8,787 nt of DNA, taken from positions 802-9,588 of the forward strand of contig PKYX01000521.1 in the NCBI GenBank assembly GCA_003132825.1, in the 5' to 3' direction. Origin of the DNA: Acidobacteriaceae bacterium. Its GTDB lineage: Bacteria > Acidobacteriota > Terriglobia > Terriglobales > Acidobacteriaceae. The position numbers and the translations under genes were made by a program. The notes below the pieces were generated by a model. It was given only the letters and a program-made list of their open reading frames with translations, was not told the origin of the DNA and ran no database searches. Below are positions 1 through 7,308 of this stretch, piece by piece (the stretch's first letter is position 1; every line of letters begins with the position of its first letter).

Positions 1-825
1 ATCAGCCGGCGCCGGGGCAGCCGCGTCGTCAAAAACGGAAGCCTCAACCGGCAGAGGAGATTTCCGGTGATGCGGAGGAGCATCGATCAAGGGTGAAGCG
101 AGCGCGATTTCGGCGGCCGGATCTTTTTCCCGCGGAATTACAGACTCCGTCGGATGGTCGGGGGCCAGGCGGCGGTCGGAAGCCTCTTTACCCGCGAGGG
201 GAGAATTGAAATCGAATGATGTAGTGGGAGGGTCGCCCTGGGACCCGCCCTCAGGAGGATAGAGTGCGTCCAAGAGGGCCTGCGAGAGGGAGTTCAGGTT
301 TTCGAGATCGTGGCGCGCAAAGGCCTGAGGAAGGGGGGAAAATATCTCAAAGACCCCGACCAGTTCCTGCTCGCGCAAAAGCGGAACCACCATCACGGAG
401 CGCACTTCAAGACGACGGCAAGCCTCCGCGTTGACCCGGGAATCGATTTCGGTATCTTCGCAGTACTGCGCTTCCCGCGTGCGGACGCACGCGCCCGATA
501 GACCCGAAGCAGTATCCAGGGGAATACCCAGGTCCGGAGCATTCGGTCCCGAGGTCGCTCGGCAGATGATCTGGTTATGTTCTTTCACCGCAATGGCAGA
601 TGCGGTGGCGGAAGTCGCCAGGCAGGCCTGCTCGGTGATCAAAGTGAGGACTTGTTCGAGTGCCGGATCGGCGGGGGAAGGCTCGGCACCGTTCCCGGAG
701 ACCCTTATGGACAAAGCGTCGAGGGGTTGACCGTTGCGCGGTTGGGTCGCACCGGCCGCCAGCGGCTCGCCATTCCGGCCTCGGTGTTCAGAAGCATCGG
801 TCCGCACGGTGGGTGGTTGAGCCAT
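1..825 (-). CDS. GAF-domain sensor/signalling protein (C-terminus beyond window)
   Basis: The minus frame is open from a TGA (complement of 919-921) to the left edge and gives 275 residues from the ATG at 823-825. Residues 1-50 are a polar, low-complexity leader. Residues about 55-190 read as a GAF domain: helix ALEQVLTLITEQACLATSA, a mid-domain stretch with GLSGACVRTREAQYCED, then VRSVMVVPLLREQELVGVFE and a closing helix with DLENLNSLSQAL. GAF domains bind small ligands or mediate dimerisation; several cysteines (C88, C113, C122, C136) are present but no cofactor can be assigned. From about 190 the chain becomes a Pro/Ala/Asp-rich linker, so another domain probably follows outside the window. 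A TonB-type or output domain is possible, but this is only a guess. No signal peptide or membrane helix is visible. The start is uncertain: no clear ribosome binding site precedes 825, and an in-frame GTG at 855 (preceded by GGCGAGA) is an alternative. Confidence 0.8.
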   Translation of the reverse strand, partial: MAQPPTVRTDASEHRGRNGEPLAAGATQPRNGQPLDALSIRVSGNGAEPSPADPALEQVLTLITEQACLATSATASAIAVKEHNQIICRATSGPNAPDLGIPLDTASGLSGACVRTREAQYCEDTEIDSRVNAEACRRLEVRSVMVVPLLREQELVGVFEIFSPLPQAFARHDLENLNSLSQALLDALYPPEGGSQGDPPTTSFDFNSPLAGKEASDRRLAPDHPTESVIPREKDPAAEIALASPLIDAPPHHRKSPLPVEASVFDDAAAPAPAD

Positions 826-934
826 GCCAGGGGCGCAGGTACTGGTGCGGCCCACAGCCGTCTCGCCGCCCAAGCCTTGAACTTGCCCGGAGAAAAAACA
901 CGACCGCACGCGCCGCCGTCAGACTACTTAGCGG

Positions 935-963
935 AGTCTCGCGCGAAACTCCCATGTTGTCAA
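935..963 (-). promoter_or_regulatory. Candidate promoter of the GAF gene with palindrome in its spacer
   Basis: On the minus strand a perfect TTGACA (963-958) is followed after 17 bases by GAGACT (940-935), a poor -10 box. The inverted repeat GGAGT...ACTCC (933-937 and 948-952), with TCGCGCGA at its centre, fills the spacer and -10 and could be an operator. The good -35 and bad -10 leave this uncertain. Confidence 0.25.
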
Positions 964-1136
964 CGAGAAACGACGTCCGGCCCGGTCCAAAAGGACACAG
1001 TCTTGCGGAATATTCTGGGGTTCGAGAGGGCTCGAGGCACGCGCGGCGGCAAGCCGCGTAGCCAGCACTTTTCACCAACCGCCCCAATCCCTTGTCCCGA
1101 GCGCCCAGCAGCCAGCCGGCTGTGGAAAACTGGGAT

Positions 1137-1181
1137 CGGTCACGACCGGGGGCGGCGGATCGGGGCAGGTCCCTTCCGATC
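1137..1181. promoter_or_regulatory. Two inverted repeats upstream of the transporter gene
   Basis: CGGTC-AC-GACCG (1137-1148) is a compact near-palindrome. GATCGG (1158-1163) and CCGATC (1176-1181) form a perfect 6-bp pair, extendable by two G-T pairs. They lie 80-125 bases before the transporter start and could be operators or a hairpin. The first has a GGT/ACC core like FadR-type GntR sites, but with a 4-base rather than the usual 3-base spacer. Confidence 0.25.
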
Positions 1182-1262
1182 GCCATAGGGTCCGCGGGGC
1201 GGCAACAAACCTCGGCCGTGCCCCGGCCGGCAGGTTGCTTCGACCGCTGAAACCGTGTTCTC

Positions 1263-2504
1263 ATGGCGAGTCTCCGAGCGCGAATGAGTTCCGACCCAAA
1301 TGCCGCCTCCTCTCGCGCCGACCAGTGGCATGCGGTCACCGCCAGCTTTCTCGGCTGGACCCTCGACGCCTTCGATTTTTTCGTGCTGGTATTCCTGCTC
1401 GACCCTCTGGCGGCCCAATTTCACGTCAGCAAGAGCGCAATCGTCCTAACCATGACCGCCACGCTCGCCCTGCGGCCGGTTGGGGCAGTCCTGTTTGGCT
1501 TGCTGGCCGACCGCTATGGACGGCGCAAACCCTTCATGGCGAACGTCGTTTTTTTTTCCGTCATCGAACTGCTCTGCGGCTTTGCGCCCAATTACACCGT
1601 GTTCCTCATCTTGCGCGCGCTCTATGGCATTGGCATGGGGGGCGAATGGGGGATTGGCGCTTCTCTCGCCATGGAGAGCGCCCCCGCCAAACGGCGGGGA
1701 ATACTTTCGGGGATCGTGCAAAGCGGATATTCCATCGGCTATCTGCTAGCGGCGGTCGCGGCAAGATTTGTGCTGCCGGCCTGGGGATGGCGCGCCATGT
1801 TCTGGGTGGGAGCCGCGCCGGCGTTGCTGGCCTTCTACATTCGTCGTAAGGTGCGCGAGCCGGAAGCCTGGAAACAGCACCGCGCCCCTACTCTCGGCGC
1901 CATCCTCCGCACCGCAGCCGCTCATTGGAAGATGTTCTCCTACCTGGTTCTGTTGATGACGCTCATGATGTTTCTTTCCCACGGGACCCAGGATCTTTAT
2001 CCCGATTTCCTGAAGTCTGCGCGGGGCTTCAGCGCCCGGGCGGTCTCCTATATGGCGATCCTGTACAACCTGGGGGCGGTCCTCGGGTCGATTGTCTTTG
2101 GCCATTTTTCTGAAGCCTGGGGCCGGAGGCGGAGCATGGTGGCCGCTCTTACGCTCAGCTTGGTCATCATTCCCGTCTGGGCCTTTGGCGGTTCGCTGGC
2201 CGCGCTGGCCATCGGCGCGTTCGTGATGCAAACCGGAGTGCAGGGTGCGTGGGGCATTATCCCGGCCCATTTGAACGAACTTTCGCCGGACGGGGTAAGG
2301 GGATTGATGCCCGGGCTTGCCTACCAACTCGGCATCCTGCTGGCAGCCGGGACTAGCACCATCGAGTATGCCTTGCGCAACCGGCTAGGTTACGGCTGGG
2401 CGCTCACCACCTTTGAGCTCACCAATATTTTGCTGCTCGTCACCGTCATCGGATTGGGCAGCGAACAAAAGGGACGAAGATTCATGCGAAATCGCGAGCT
2501 CTGA
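1263..2504 (+). CDS. MFS transporter, Jen/SHS-type monocarboxylate:H+ symporter
   Basis: This 413-residue inner-membrane protein has about 12 hydrophobic segments, the usual size of a bacterial major facilitator transporter. MFS loop motif A is at 79-90 (GLLADRYGRRKP) and its second-half echo at 280-290 (GHFSEAWGRRR). TM1 carries GWTLDAFDFF (31-40) with acidic D35 and D38, and GIGMGGEWG is at 123-131. The most specific signal is SHGTQDLYP at 239-247. It matches the Jen-family signature SHxSQDxYP known to shape substrate handling in yeast lactate/pyruvate carriers, although the usual upstream Asn is not obvious here. GVQGAWGIIPAHLNELSP lies near 325-342 and also fits this family. Proton-coupled uptake of a short carboxylate such as lactate or pyruvate is therefore the best call; sialate or another acid cannot be excluded. 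No clear ribosome binding site precedes 1263, and the in-frame ATG at 1284 (residue 8) is an equally possible start. A run of nine T at 1549-1557 lies in the coding region. Confidence 0.88.
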   Translation: MASLRARMSSDPNAASSRADQWHAVTASFLGWTLDAFDFFVLVFLLDPLAAQFHVSKSAIVLTMTATLALRPVGAVLFGLLADRYGRRKPFMANVVFFSVIELLCGFAPNYTVFLILRALYGIGMGGEWGIGASLAMESAPAKRRGILSGIVQSGYSIGYLLAAVAARFVLPAWGWRAMFWVGAAPALLAFYIRRKVREPEAWKQHRAPTLGAILRTAAAHWKMFSYLVLLMTLMMFLSHGTQDLYPDFLKSARGFSARAVSYMAILYNLGAVLGSIVFGHFSEAWGRRRSMVAALTLSLVIIPVWAFGGSLAALAIGAFVMQTGVQGAWGIIPAHLNELSPDGVRGLMPGLAYQLGILLAAGTSTIEYALRNRLGYGWALTTFELTNILLLVTVIGLGSEQKGRRFMRNREL

Positions 2505-2551
2505 CCGAAACTCTCCGGAATTGACAGCGTCTTCTTATCCTTGACTCGCGT

Positions 2552-2710
2552 TTAGGGCGCACTCCGCGTGCCAGGCTTCCTGCGGATGAATCGGGCGTTT
2601 GCTCGGTTGTTCCTCCGGGTCTCGGCAAACATTGCGATCACCGGCAGGATGCCGATGACGGCGCACCCCAGCAGAACCAGAAGATCCTTCCCCAACCACC
2701 GGCATGCCAT
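2552..2710 (-). CDS. Possible small single-helix membrane protein (52 residues)
   Basis: On the minus strand an ATG (complement of 2708-2710) opens a 52-codon frame ending in TAA at 2552-2554. It is preceded by GGAG eight bases upstream (GCGGAGTTCGAAGGATG), a well-spaced ribosome binding site. The product has a short N-terminus (MACRWLGKD), one hydrophobic segment at about 10-29 (LLVLLGCAVIGILPVIAMFA) and a strongly basic tail (TRRNNRANARFIRRK). This predicts one transmembrane helix with the tail in the cytoplasm. It converges on the transporter gene, with 47 bases between the stops, and diverges from the dehydrogenase gene. I do not recognise the family. Chance is a real alternative at this length, but a coherent helix, a basic tail and a good ribosome binding site together favour a gene. 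Confidence 0.45.
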   Translation of the reverse strand: MACRWLGKDLLVLLGCAVIGILPVIAMFAETRRNNRANARFIRRKPGTRSAP

Positions 2711-2893
2711 CCTTCGAACTCCGCACTCCTTCTCCCGCAGGACGGCTGGGTGAAGCTGGGATGCCCGCTACCGCGGTGTGACGAACGGACGCGTGAATTG
2801 GACGGGTGAACCCCTTCCCGAATCGAAAGCTGGTAGTATTTTTAGGCGGGAGGAGCGCAGGCAGGGCTGGTTCCCCCAGGGCGAGGTGCTGGG
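2711..2893. other. Upstream region of the UDP-xylose operon
   Basis: This is the 183-base gap between the divergent small membrane-protein frame and the dehydrogenase. It contains a possible extended -10 promoter (2831-2839) for the operon and no further gene that I can support. Confidence 0.4.
2831..2839 (+). promoter_or_regulatory. Possible extended -10 promoter of the ugd-uxs operon
   Basis: TGGTAGTAT fits an extended -10 element (TGn followed by TAGTAT, 4 of 6 matches) in the only AT-rich patch before the operon. No good -35 box sits at the right distance. It would give a 5' leader of about 48 bases. Confidence 0.3.
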
Positions 2894-4305
2894 ATGCACA
2901 TCACGGTGGTGGGCTCGGGATACGTTGGCCTGGTGGCGGGGGCGTGTTTCGCCGACCTGGGGCACAGCGTCGTCCTGGTGGACAACGATCAGGAAAAATT
3001 GTCTGCGCTCCGGGCCAGCAAGGTTCCCATCCATGAAAAGTTCCTGCCGGAGTTGCTCGAACGCCACCGCGGCCAGCGGCTGACTTTCTCCGATGATCTG
3101 CAGGCGGCGGTAAGGGCCAGCTTGGTTATTTTCGTGGCCGTGGGCACTCCCCCCACCGAGCACGGAGAAGCCGACCTGTCGTATGTGGAGTCGGTCGCGC
3201 GCAGCATCTCCGGAGCGATCGACAGTTACAAGGTGGTGGTCGAAAAGAGCACGGTGCCGGTCTACACCAGCGACTGGGTCCGCAAAATTATTCTGCGGAA
3301 CGCGGCAGCCCCCGACTCCTTTGATATTGCCTCCAATCCTGAATTTCTCCGGGAAGGCACGGCGGTCACGGATTTTCTCTATCCCGACCGCATCGTCCTC
3401 GGTGCGGACAGTGAACGCTGCGCCGCGGTGCTGCGCGAGATTTATGCTCCGCTGACCGACGGCAGCTACTACCAGCGTCCGGATGCGATTCCCCGCCCCG
3501 CGCAGGCCTGCATTCCTCCCCCGTTGATCGTCACCAGCGCCAAGAGCGCGGAGTTGATCAAACATGCCTCCAATGCCTTCCTGGCCATGAAGATTTCTTT
3601 CATCAACGCAGTGGCCTCCATCTGCGAATCCGTAGGCGCCGACGTGGAGCAGGTCTGCCGTGGGATCGGCACGGACAGCCGCATCGGACCGCGCTTTCTC
3701 AATCCTGGAATCGGCTATGGCGGCTCCTGCTTTCCTAAGGATCTGATGGCATTCCGCTCCGTGGCGCGAGAGTGCGGCTACGAGTTCCGTCTGCTCGACG
3801 AAGTCATGCGCATCAACGAGGACCAGCGCCACCGATTCCTGCGCAAGGTGCAAAGCGCCCTGTGGACGCTGCGGGGCAAACGCTTGGGCGCGCTTGGACT
3901 GGCCTTCAAGGGCGGCACCGACGATGTTCGAGAATCGCCGGCGATTATGCTGCTCGAGGCCTTGCTGCGCGAGGGTTGCCAGATTGCCGCCTACGATCCG
4001 GCGGCCCAGCAACGGGCGGCCGAAGTGTTGCAGGGGAACGTGAAGTTCGTGGACAGCCCCTACGAAGCCGCCCACGACGCCGACGCGCTCCTGATCCTGA
4101 CCGACTGGGAAGAATTTGCCGGGTTGGATCTCGAACGCCTGCGGACTGCGTTGAAATATCCTATCGTCATTGATGGGCGGAACCTCTACGATCCCGAAAC
4201 CATGGCCGCGCACGGATTGACCTACTACTGCGTCGGCCGGCCAACTTCAGCGCCCAAACCTCAGCCTGCCGAGGCAGCCACTCCCGTAAGGAAACGCAAT
4301 AATTC

Positions 4306-4309
<4 letters not shown>
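2894..4309 (+). CDS. ugd: UDP-glucose 6-dehydrogenase
   Basis: This cytoplasmic enzyme oxidises UDP-glucose to UDP-glucuronate with two NAD+. The 471-residue protein has all three domains of the UDP-glucose/GDP-mannose dehydrogenase family. The N-terminal Rossmann fold carries [10 protein letters not shown] (7-16) and the acidic VDND (29-32) expected for NAD, followed by VGTPP (83-87), EKSTVP (117-122) and PEFLREGTA (149-157, E154). The central helix has [10 protein letters not shown] (N227, K233), and the catalytic loop [10 protein letters not shown] (274-283) holds nucleophile C279. The C-terminal UDP-binding domain has [16 protein letters not shown], typical of the family. Residues about 190-212 (with [11 protein letters not shown]) look like an insertion relative to compact family members. 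The ATG at 2894 is preceded by GAGGT six bases upstream. The stop overlaps the next start by 4 bases (ATGA), showing translational coupling with the decarboxylase that uses its product. GDP-mannose dehydrogenase is an unlikely alternative, given the UDP-glucuronate-using neighbour. Confidence 0.95.
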
Positions 4310-5259
<950 letters not shown>

Positions 5260-5267
5260 GGCCAGCC

Positions 5268-5284
5268 GGGAGCCTATGGTTCTC
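5268..5284 (+). terminator. Weak stem-loop after the UDP-xylose operon
   Basis: GGGAGCC TAT GGTTCTC can form a 7-bp stem with two G-T pairs, nine bases after the uxs stop, within the 39-base gap between convergent genes. No T-run follows, so it is at best a non-canonical terminator or 3'-end stabiliser. On the opposite strand the two wobbles become mismatches. Confidence 0.2.
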
Positions 5285-5298
5285 GATCCTGCGGTCGG

Positions 5299-6534
5299 CT
5301 AGCTCTGTTCTAGGGTGGCTTCCGATCGAGCCTCGAGCTGGGAATCAACGTATGCGGTCAGCTTCTTCACCTGCTCGCGTTCTTCCTCGGTCCGCAGTTT
5401 GAACTCGACACCCATGCCGTAGCCGGGATGCTTACTCTGCACTTTTCCCCGCACGTACAATTGCAATTCCTCGGTCCGCAATTCGATGATCGCGTTGCTT
5501 CCCTCGGCCAGCGGATGGGTGGTCTCCACGTAACAACCGCCGCCGCTGATGTCGGTCAGAATGCAATGCTGCAACGCCCCGCCTCCCGGACCATAGATAT
5601 TCACGCCCAAGCGGCAGGTTCTGCGCGCCTGAGCGCGACGTTCGCTCTCCAATACGGATTCTGAACTGGATACGGGCGCTGAACTCGATACCGGCGCCGG
5701 GCCCGACTCAACCGGCGCAGGCTCCTCATCCAGTTCGATATCCGGAGATTCGAGAACCAAGGTCGTAGTCTCGTCCTGCTCCTCCGGCCGGAGGAGTCCC
5801 TTATCCAGTTCGATATCCGGAGATTCGAGAACCAAGGTCGTAGTCTCGTCCTGTTCCTCGGGCCGGGGGAGTCCCTTGCGCAGCCACGCGTCCAACATAC
5901 GCCGGGAAGCCTGCGGCACATGGGCAAAGTGCACCCCGACCTGACCGCGCGCGTCTTGCCAGACCACCTCTCCCGAAAGACGCACGATAGCGGGATCCCC
6001 GGGCAAAGTGAACTGAAAATACACTCGGCAGGGGGGTGGCATTTTACCTTGGGAATGGAGCGCAACTCCGTCTCCGCTGAGGTTCAGCAGGGGGACCGGA
6101 GCGTCCTCGGTTGTGGCATAGGTAATCGAAGCTTGCGACGAGACATGGACCCGTTTCTTGCTCCGCCGGTCGCGGGGCAGCAGACTCCAGGCCGCCTGCA
6201 GACTCTCGGCTGCGCGTTCCGAAACCGGTTTGTACAACAGGAAGTTCGCGCCCCGGGCAAAAAGCTCGCGGGTATCGTTGCGCGCGTCCACAATGGCGAC
6301 GATCAGCATGGTCGCATTGGCGGTCGCCGACCGAGCCGCGGTGATCAATTCGATCGCTGCCGGTTCGTCCTTGCAATCCACCAGCAGCACGGCCAGGCCT
6401 TGCCCCGCCACACGGGCGGCAGCCAAGCCCGCAGCGTCGCACCGCTCTACCTCGATGCCCCGATCCGCAAGGATCTGGCCAAGCACCCGCGCTGCGTCCG
6501 CATCCGAATACACCAAAAGCGCACCGAGAGCCAT
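5299..6534 (-). CDS. Receiver-like protein with two PilZ (c-di-GMP-binding) domains
   Basis: This 411-residue cytoplasmic protein probably reads c-di-GMP and passes the signal to motility or surface functions. Residues 3-118 look like a response-regulator receiver: ALLVYSDADA at the first strand with acidic D11 and D13, candidate phospho-acceptor D53 in LLVDCK, and K102 in LLYKPVS. The Thr/Ser usual at the end of strand four is absent (LIVAIVDA), so phosphorylation may be altered. PilZ domain 1 (about 121-218) has RRSKKR (R124-R128) and NLSGDG (151-156). PilZ domain 2 (about 297-395) has RRAQAR (R300-R304) and DISGGG (328-333). Both keep the RxxxR and [D/N]xSxxG residues that bind c-di-GMP. 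Between them lies a 25-residue unit repeated twice (220-244 and 245-269, one substitution), then a Pro/Ser-rich spacer. The ATG at 6534 is preferred: the TTG at 6540 would precede the predicted transcription start. No ribosome binding site is visible, consistent with a leaderless message. Confidence 0.88.
   Translation of the reverse strand: MALGALLVYSDADAARVLGQILADRGIEVERCDAAGLAAARVAGQGLAVLLVDCKDEPAAIELITAARSATANATMLIVAIVDARNDTRELFARGANFLLYKPVSERAAESLQAAWSLLPRDRRSKKRVHVSSQASITYATTEDAPVPLLNLSGDGVALHSQGKMPPPCRVYFQFTLPGDPAIVRLSGEVVWQDARGQVGVHFAHVPQASRRMLDAWLRKGLPRPEEQDETTTLVLESPDIELDKGLLRPEEQDETTTLVLESPDIELDEEPAPVESGPAPVSSSAPVSSSESVLESERRAQARRTCRLGVNIYGPGGGALQHCILTDISGGGCYVETTHPLAEGSNAIIELRTEELQLYVRGKVQSKHPGYGMGVEFKLRTEEEREQVKKLTAYVDSQLEARSEATLEQS
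5728..5877 (-). repeat. 75-base in-frame tandem duplication in the PilZ gene
   Basis: Units 5728-5802 and 5803-5877 match at 72 of 75 positions, including 51 consecutive identical bases. Each encodes 25 residues of the form KGL(P/L)RPEEQDETTTLVL followed by ESPDIELD. Two of the three differences are silent and one changes Pro to Leu. The near-identity indicates a recent duplication in the linker between the PilZ domains. Each unit carries DETTT, a possible threonine phosphorylation site. Confidence 0.97.
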
Positions 6535-6543
6535 ACCCAAGTC

Positions 6544-6572
6544 ATGCTAAGTACGAGCGAGCCGGTCGACAA
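6544..6572 (-). promoter_or_regulatory. Predicted promoter of the PilZ gene giving a near-leaderless mRNA
   Basis: On the minus strand TTGTCG (6572-6567) and TAGCAT (6549-6544) are separated by exactly 17 bases, each matching 4 of 6 consensus positions. The start of transcription would fall near 6537, three bases before the ATG at 6534. This agrees with the absence of a ribosome binding site. A tandem CATGGT-CATGGT (6578-6589) sits just upstream of the -35 and could be an operator. Confidence 0.4.
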
Positions 6573-6663
6573 GTTACCATGGTCATGGTTGGGCGCTCAG
6601 CAGGCCAGACGGTGACTTCGGTAATCTGGAGTCGGAACCAAGAAGCCGATATGTTTTCTGAGA

Positions 6664-6704
6664 CGTAATCCATCGGATGGTTACGCCCGTTCTCCGGTCG
6701 GAGA
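6664..6704 (+). promoter_or_regulatory. Two adjacent hairpins in the leader of the zinc-ribbon membrane gene
   Basis: CGTAA(T)CCAT (6664-6673) pairs with ATGGTTACG (6677-6685), giving nine pairs with one bulged T and a 3-base loop. Six bases later TCTCC (6691-6695) pairs with GGAGA (6700-6704) around loop GGTC. They end 21 bases before the ATG at 6726 and leave the AAAGGA ribosome binding site exposed. They may be RNA structure or DNA operator sites. I found no good promoter upstream. Confidence 0.4.
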
Positions 6705-6725
6705 CTTCAGAAAGCGAAAGGAATT

Positions 6726-7154
6726 ATGACCTCACGCACAGGCAACTGGATGATCGCGGTAGGTGTCCTGGTGGGGTTGATCGGGTTGTGCGTCCTGCCA
6801 GCGGCTTTCGGGAGCGGTGGGGATCGCAGCCTGCTCGGGGCAGCGGCGACCGTTTTCGGGATGGGAGCGCTCGCTTCGGCGGCCGGCTTCTACCTAAAGG
6901 CACAAGCGCTGCAATCGAACCCCGCCGGGAGAGCTCCAGCCAAGGAATCCAAACATGCCGGTCGCCGGCTGCGCGGCGCCTGTGATCTGTGCGGGACCGA
7001 GATGCCCGTCGTGCATTGCAAGGTGCACCAGCTGCATCTTTGCGGGAGGTGTTTGGCAGAACACTACGACTTTCGCTCCTGTGTCTACGTGCCAAGCACA
7101 CGCCGTACCGAAAGCAAGTCCGAAAAAGCGCTGGCCGCCCGGTCCCGGGGCTGA
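6726..7154 (+). CDS. Small membrane protein with Cys/His zinc-binding C-terminal domain
   Basis: This 142-residue protein has two hydrophobic segments (about 8-27 and 36-57), the first possibly an anchor, joined by a short Gly-rich loop. A basic linker and a soluble tail follow. The tail (86-119) has eight ordered ligand candidates: C86-x2-C89, C98-x2-H101, C106-x2-C109, H113 and C119, with further H97 and H104. The alternation of paired ligands suggests two zinc sites in a cross-brace arrangement, as in RING or B-box-like folds. This is an inference from spacing alone, and a single zinc ribbon is possible. The ATG follows AAAGGA by three to four bases. The gene stands alone between the PilZ gene (divergent) and the pilin operon (same strand, 328 bases downstream). 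I do not recognise a named family; a role in surface or envelope regulation is only suggested by the neighbours. Confidence 0.75.
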   Translation: MTSRTGNWMIAVGVLVGLIGLCVLPAAFGSGGDRSLLGAAATVFGMGALASAAGFYLKAQALQSNPAGRAPAKESKHAGRRLRGACDLCGTEMPVVHCKVHQLHLCGRCLAEHYDFRSCVYVPSTRRTESKSEKALAARSRG

Positions 7155-7214
7155 GAAAAGCCAGCCGCCTCTGCCCCCACGCTCTCTCCTGCGGAAAAGA
7201 CGCCAAAATGACCG

Positions 7215-7245
7215 AGGTTACCTGCCCTGGTTACGTTACCTAGGT
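7215..7245. promoter_or_regulatory. Cluster of GTTAC repeats and palindromes upstream of the pilin promoter
   Basis: GTTAC occurs at 7217, 7230 and 7235. The first is inside AGGTTACCT, and the last leads into the perfect palindrome ACCTAGGT (7238-7245). The cluster lies about 65-95 bases upstream of the predicted transcription start, a usual place for activator binding. GGTTACG at 7229-7235 also occurs at 6679-6685 in the leader of the preceding gene. Confidence 0.3.
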
Positions 7246-7274
7246 CCAATCCGCCGACTCGACACTTTGGTGCT

Positions 7275-7303
7275 TTGACGCCCTCCTTCACCCTCCATAC
7301 GAT
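7275..7303 (+). promoter_or_regulatory. Predicted sigma70-type promoter of the pilin operon
   Basis: TTGACG (7275-7280, 5 of 6 consensus) and TACGAT (7298-7303, 4 of 6) are separated by exactly 17 bases. This is the best promoter in the window. Transcription would begin near 7310, giving a leader of about 173 bases before the first pilin gene. Confidence 0.55.
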
Positions 7304-7308
7304 GAAGT

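Larger units (their letters stand above)
826..1262. other. Intergenic region between divergent GAF and transporter genes
   Basis: This 437-base stretch separates two divergently transcribed genes. I see no convincing gene in it. Long open frames exist on both strands, but they translate to Arg/Pro/Gly-rich sequence without family resemblance, as expected by chance at this GC content. It holds a candidate promoter for the GAF gene (935-963), a 6-bp hairpin CGCGGC/GCCGCG at 1042-1058 without a T-run, and two inverted repeats nearer the transporter (1137-1148 and 1158-1181). Confidence 0.6.

Noticed and set aside
1042..1058. CGCGGC/GCCGCG hairpin as intrinsic terminator
   Set aside because: No T-run directly after it and no gene ends nearby.
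954..1061. Plus-strand 35-codon frame starting MLSTRNDVRPG
   Set aside because: No ribosome binding site, composition like random GC-rich DNA, no helix or motif.
788..1339. Long minus-strand open frame across the intergenic region (183 codons)
   Set aside because: It overlaps the starts of both flanking genes, is Arg/Gly/Pro-rich with no motif, and looks like a GC-driven chance frame.
2521..2546. TTGACA and TTGACT as promoters after the transporter gene
   Set aside because: No -10 box at a 16-18 base spacing from either.
2663..2674. Lipobox-like LLGC in the small membrane protein
   Set aside because: The hydrophobic stretch continues well past the Cys, unlike a lipoprotein signal peptide.
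2768..4213. 481-codon minus-strand frame opposite ugd
   Set aside because: It is a shadow of a strongly conserved dehydrogenase; the plus-strand product has all catalytic motifs.
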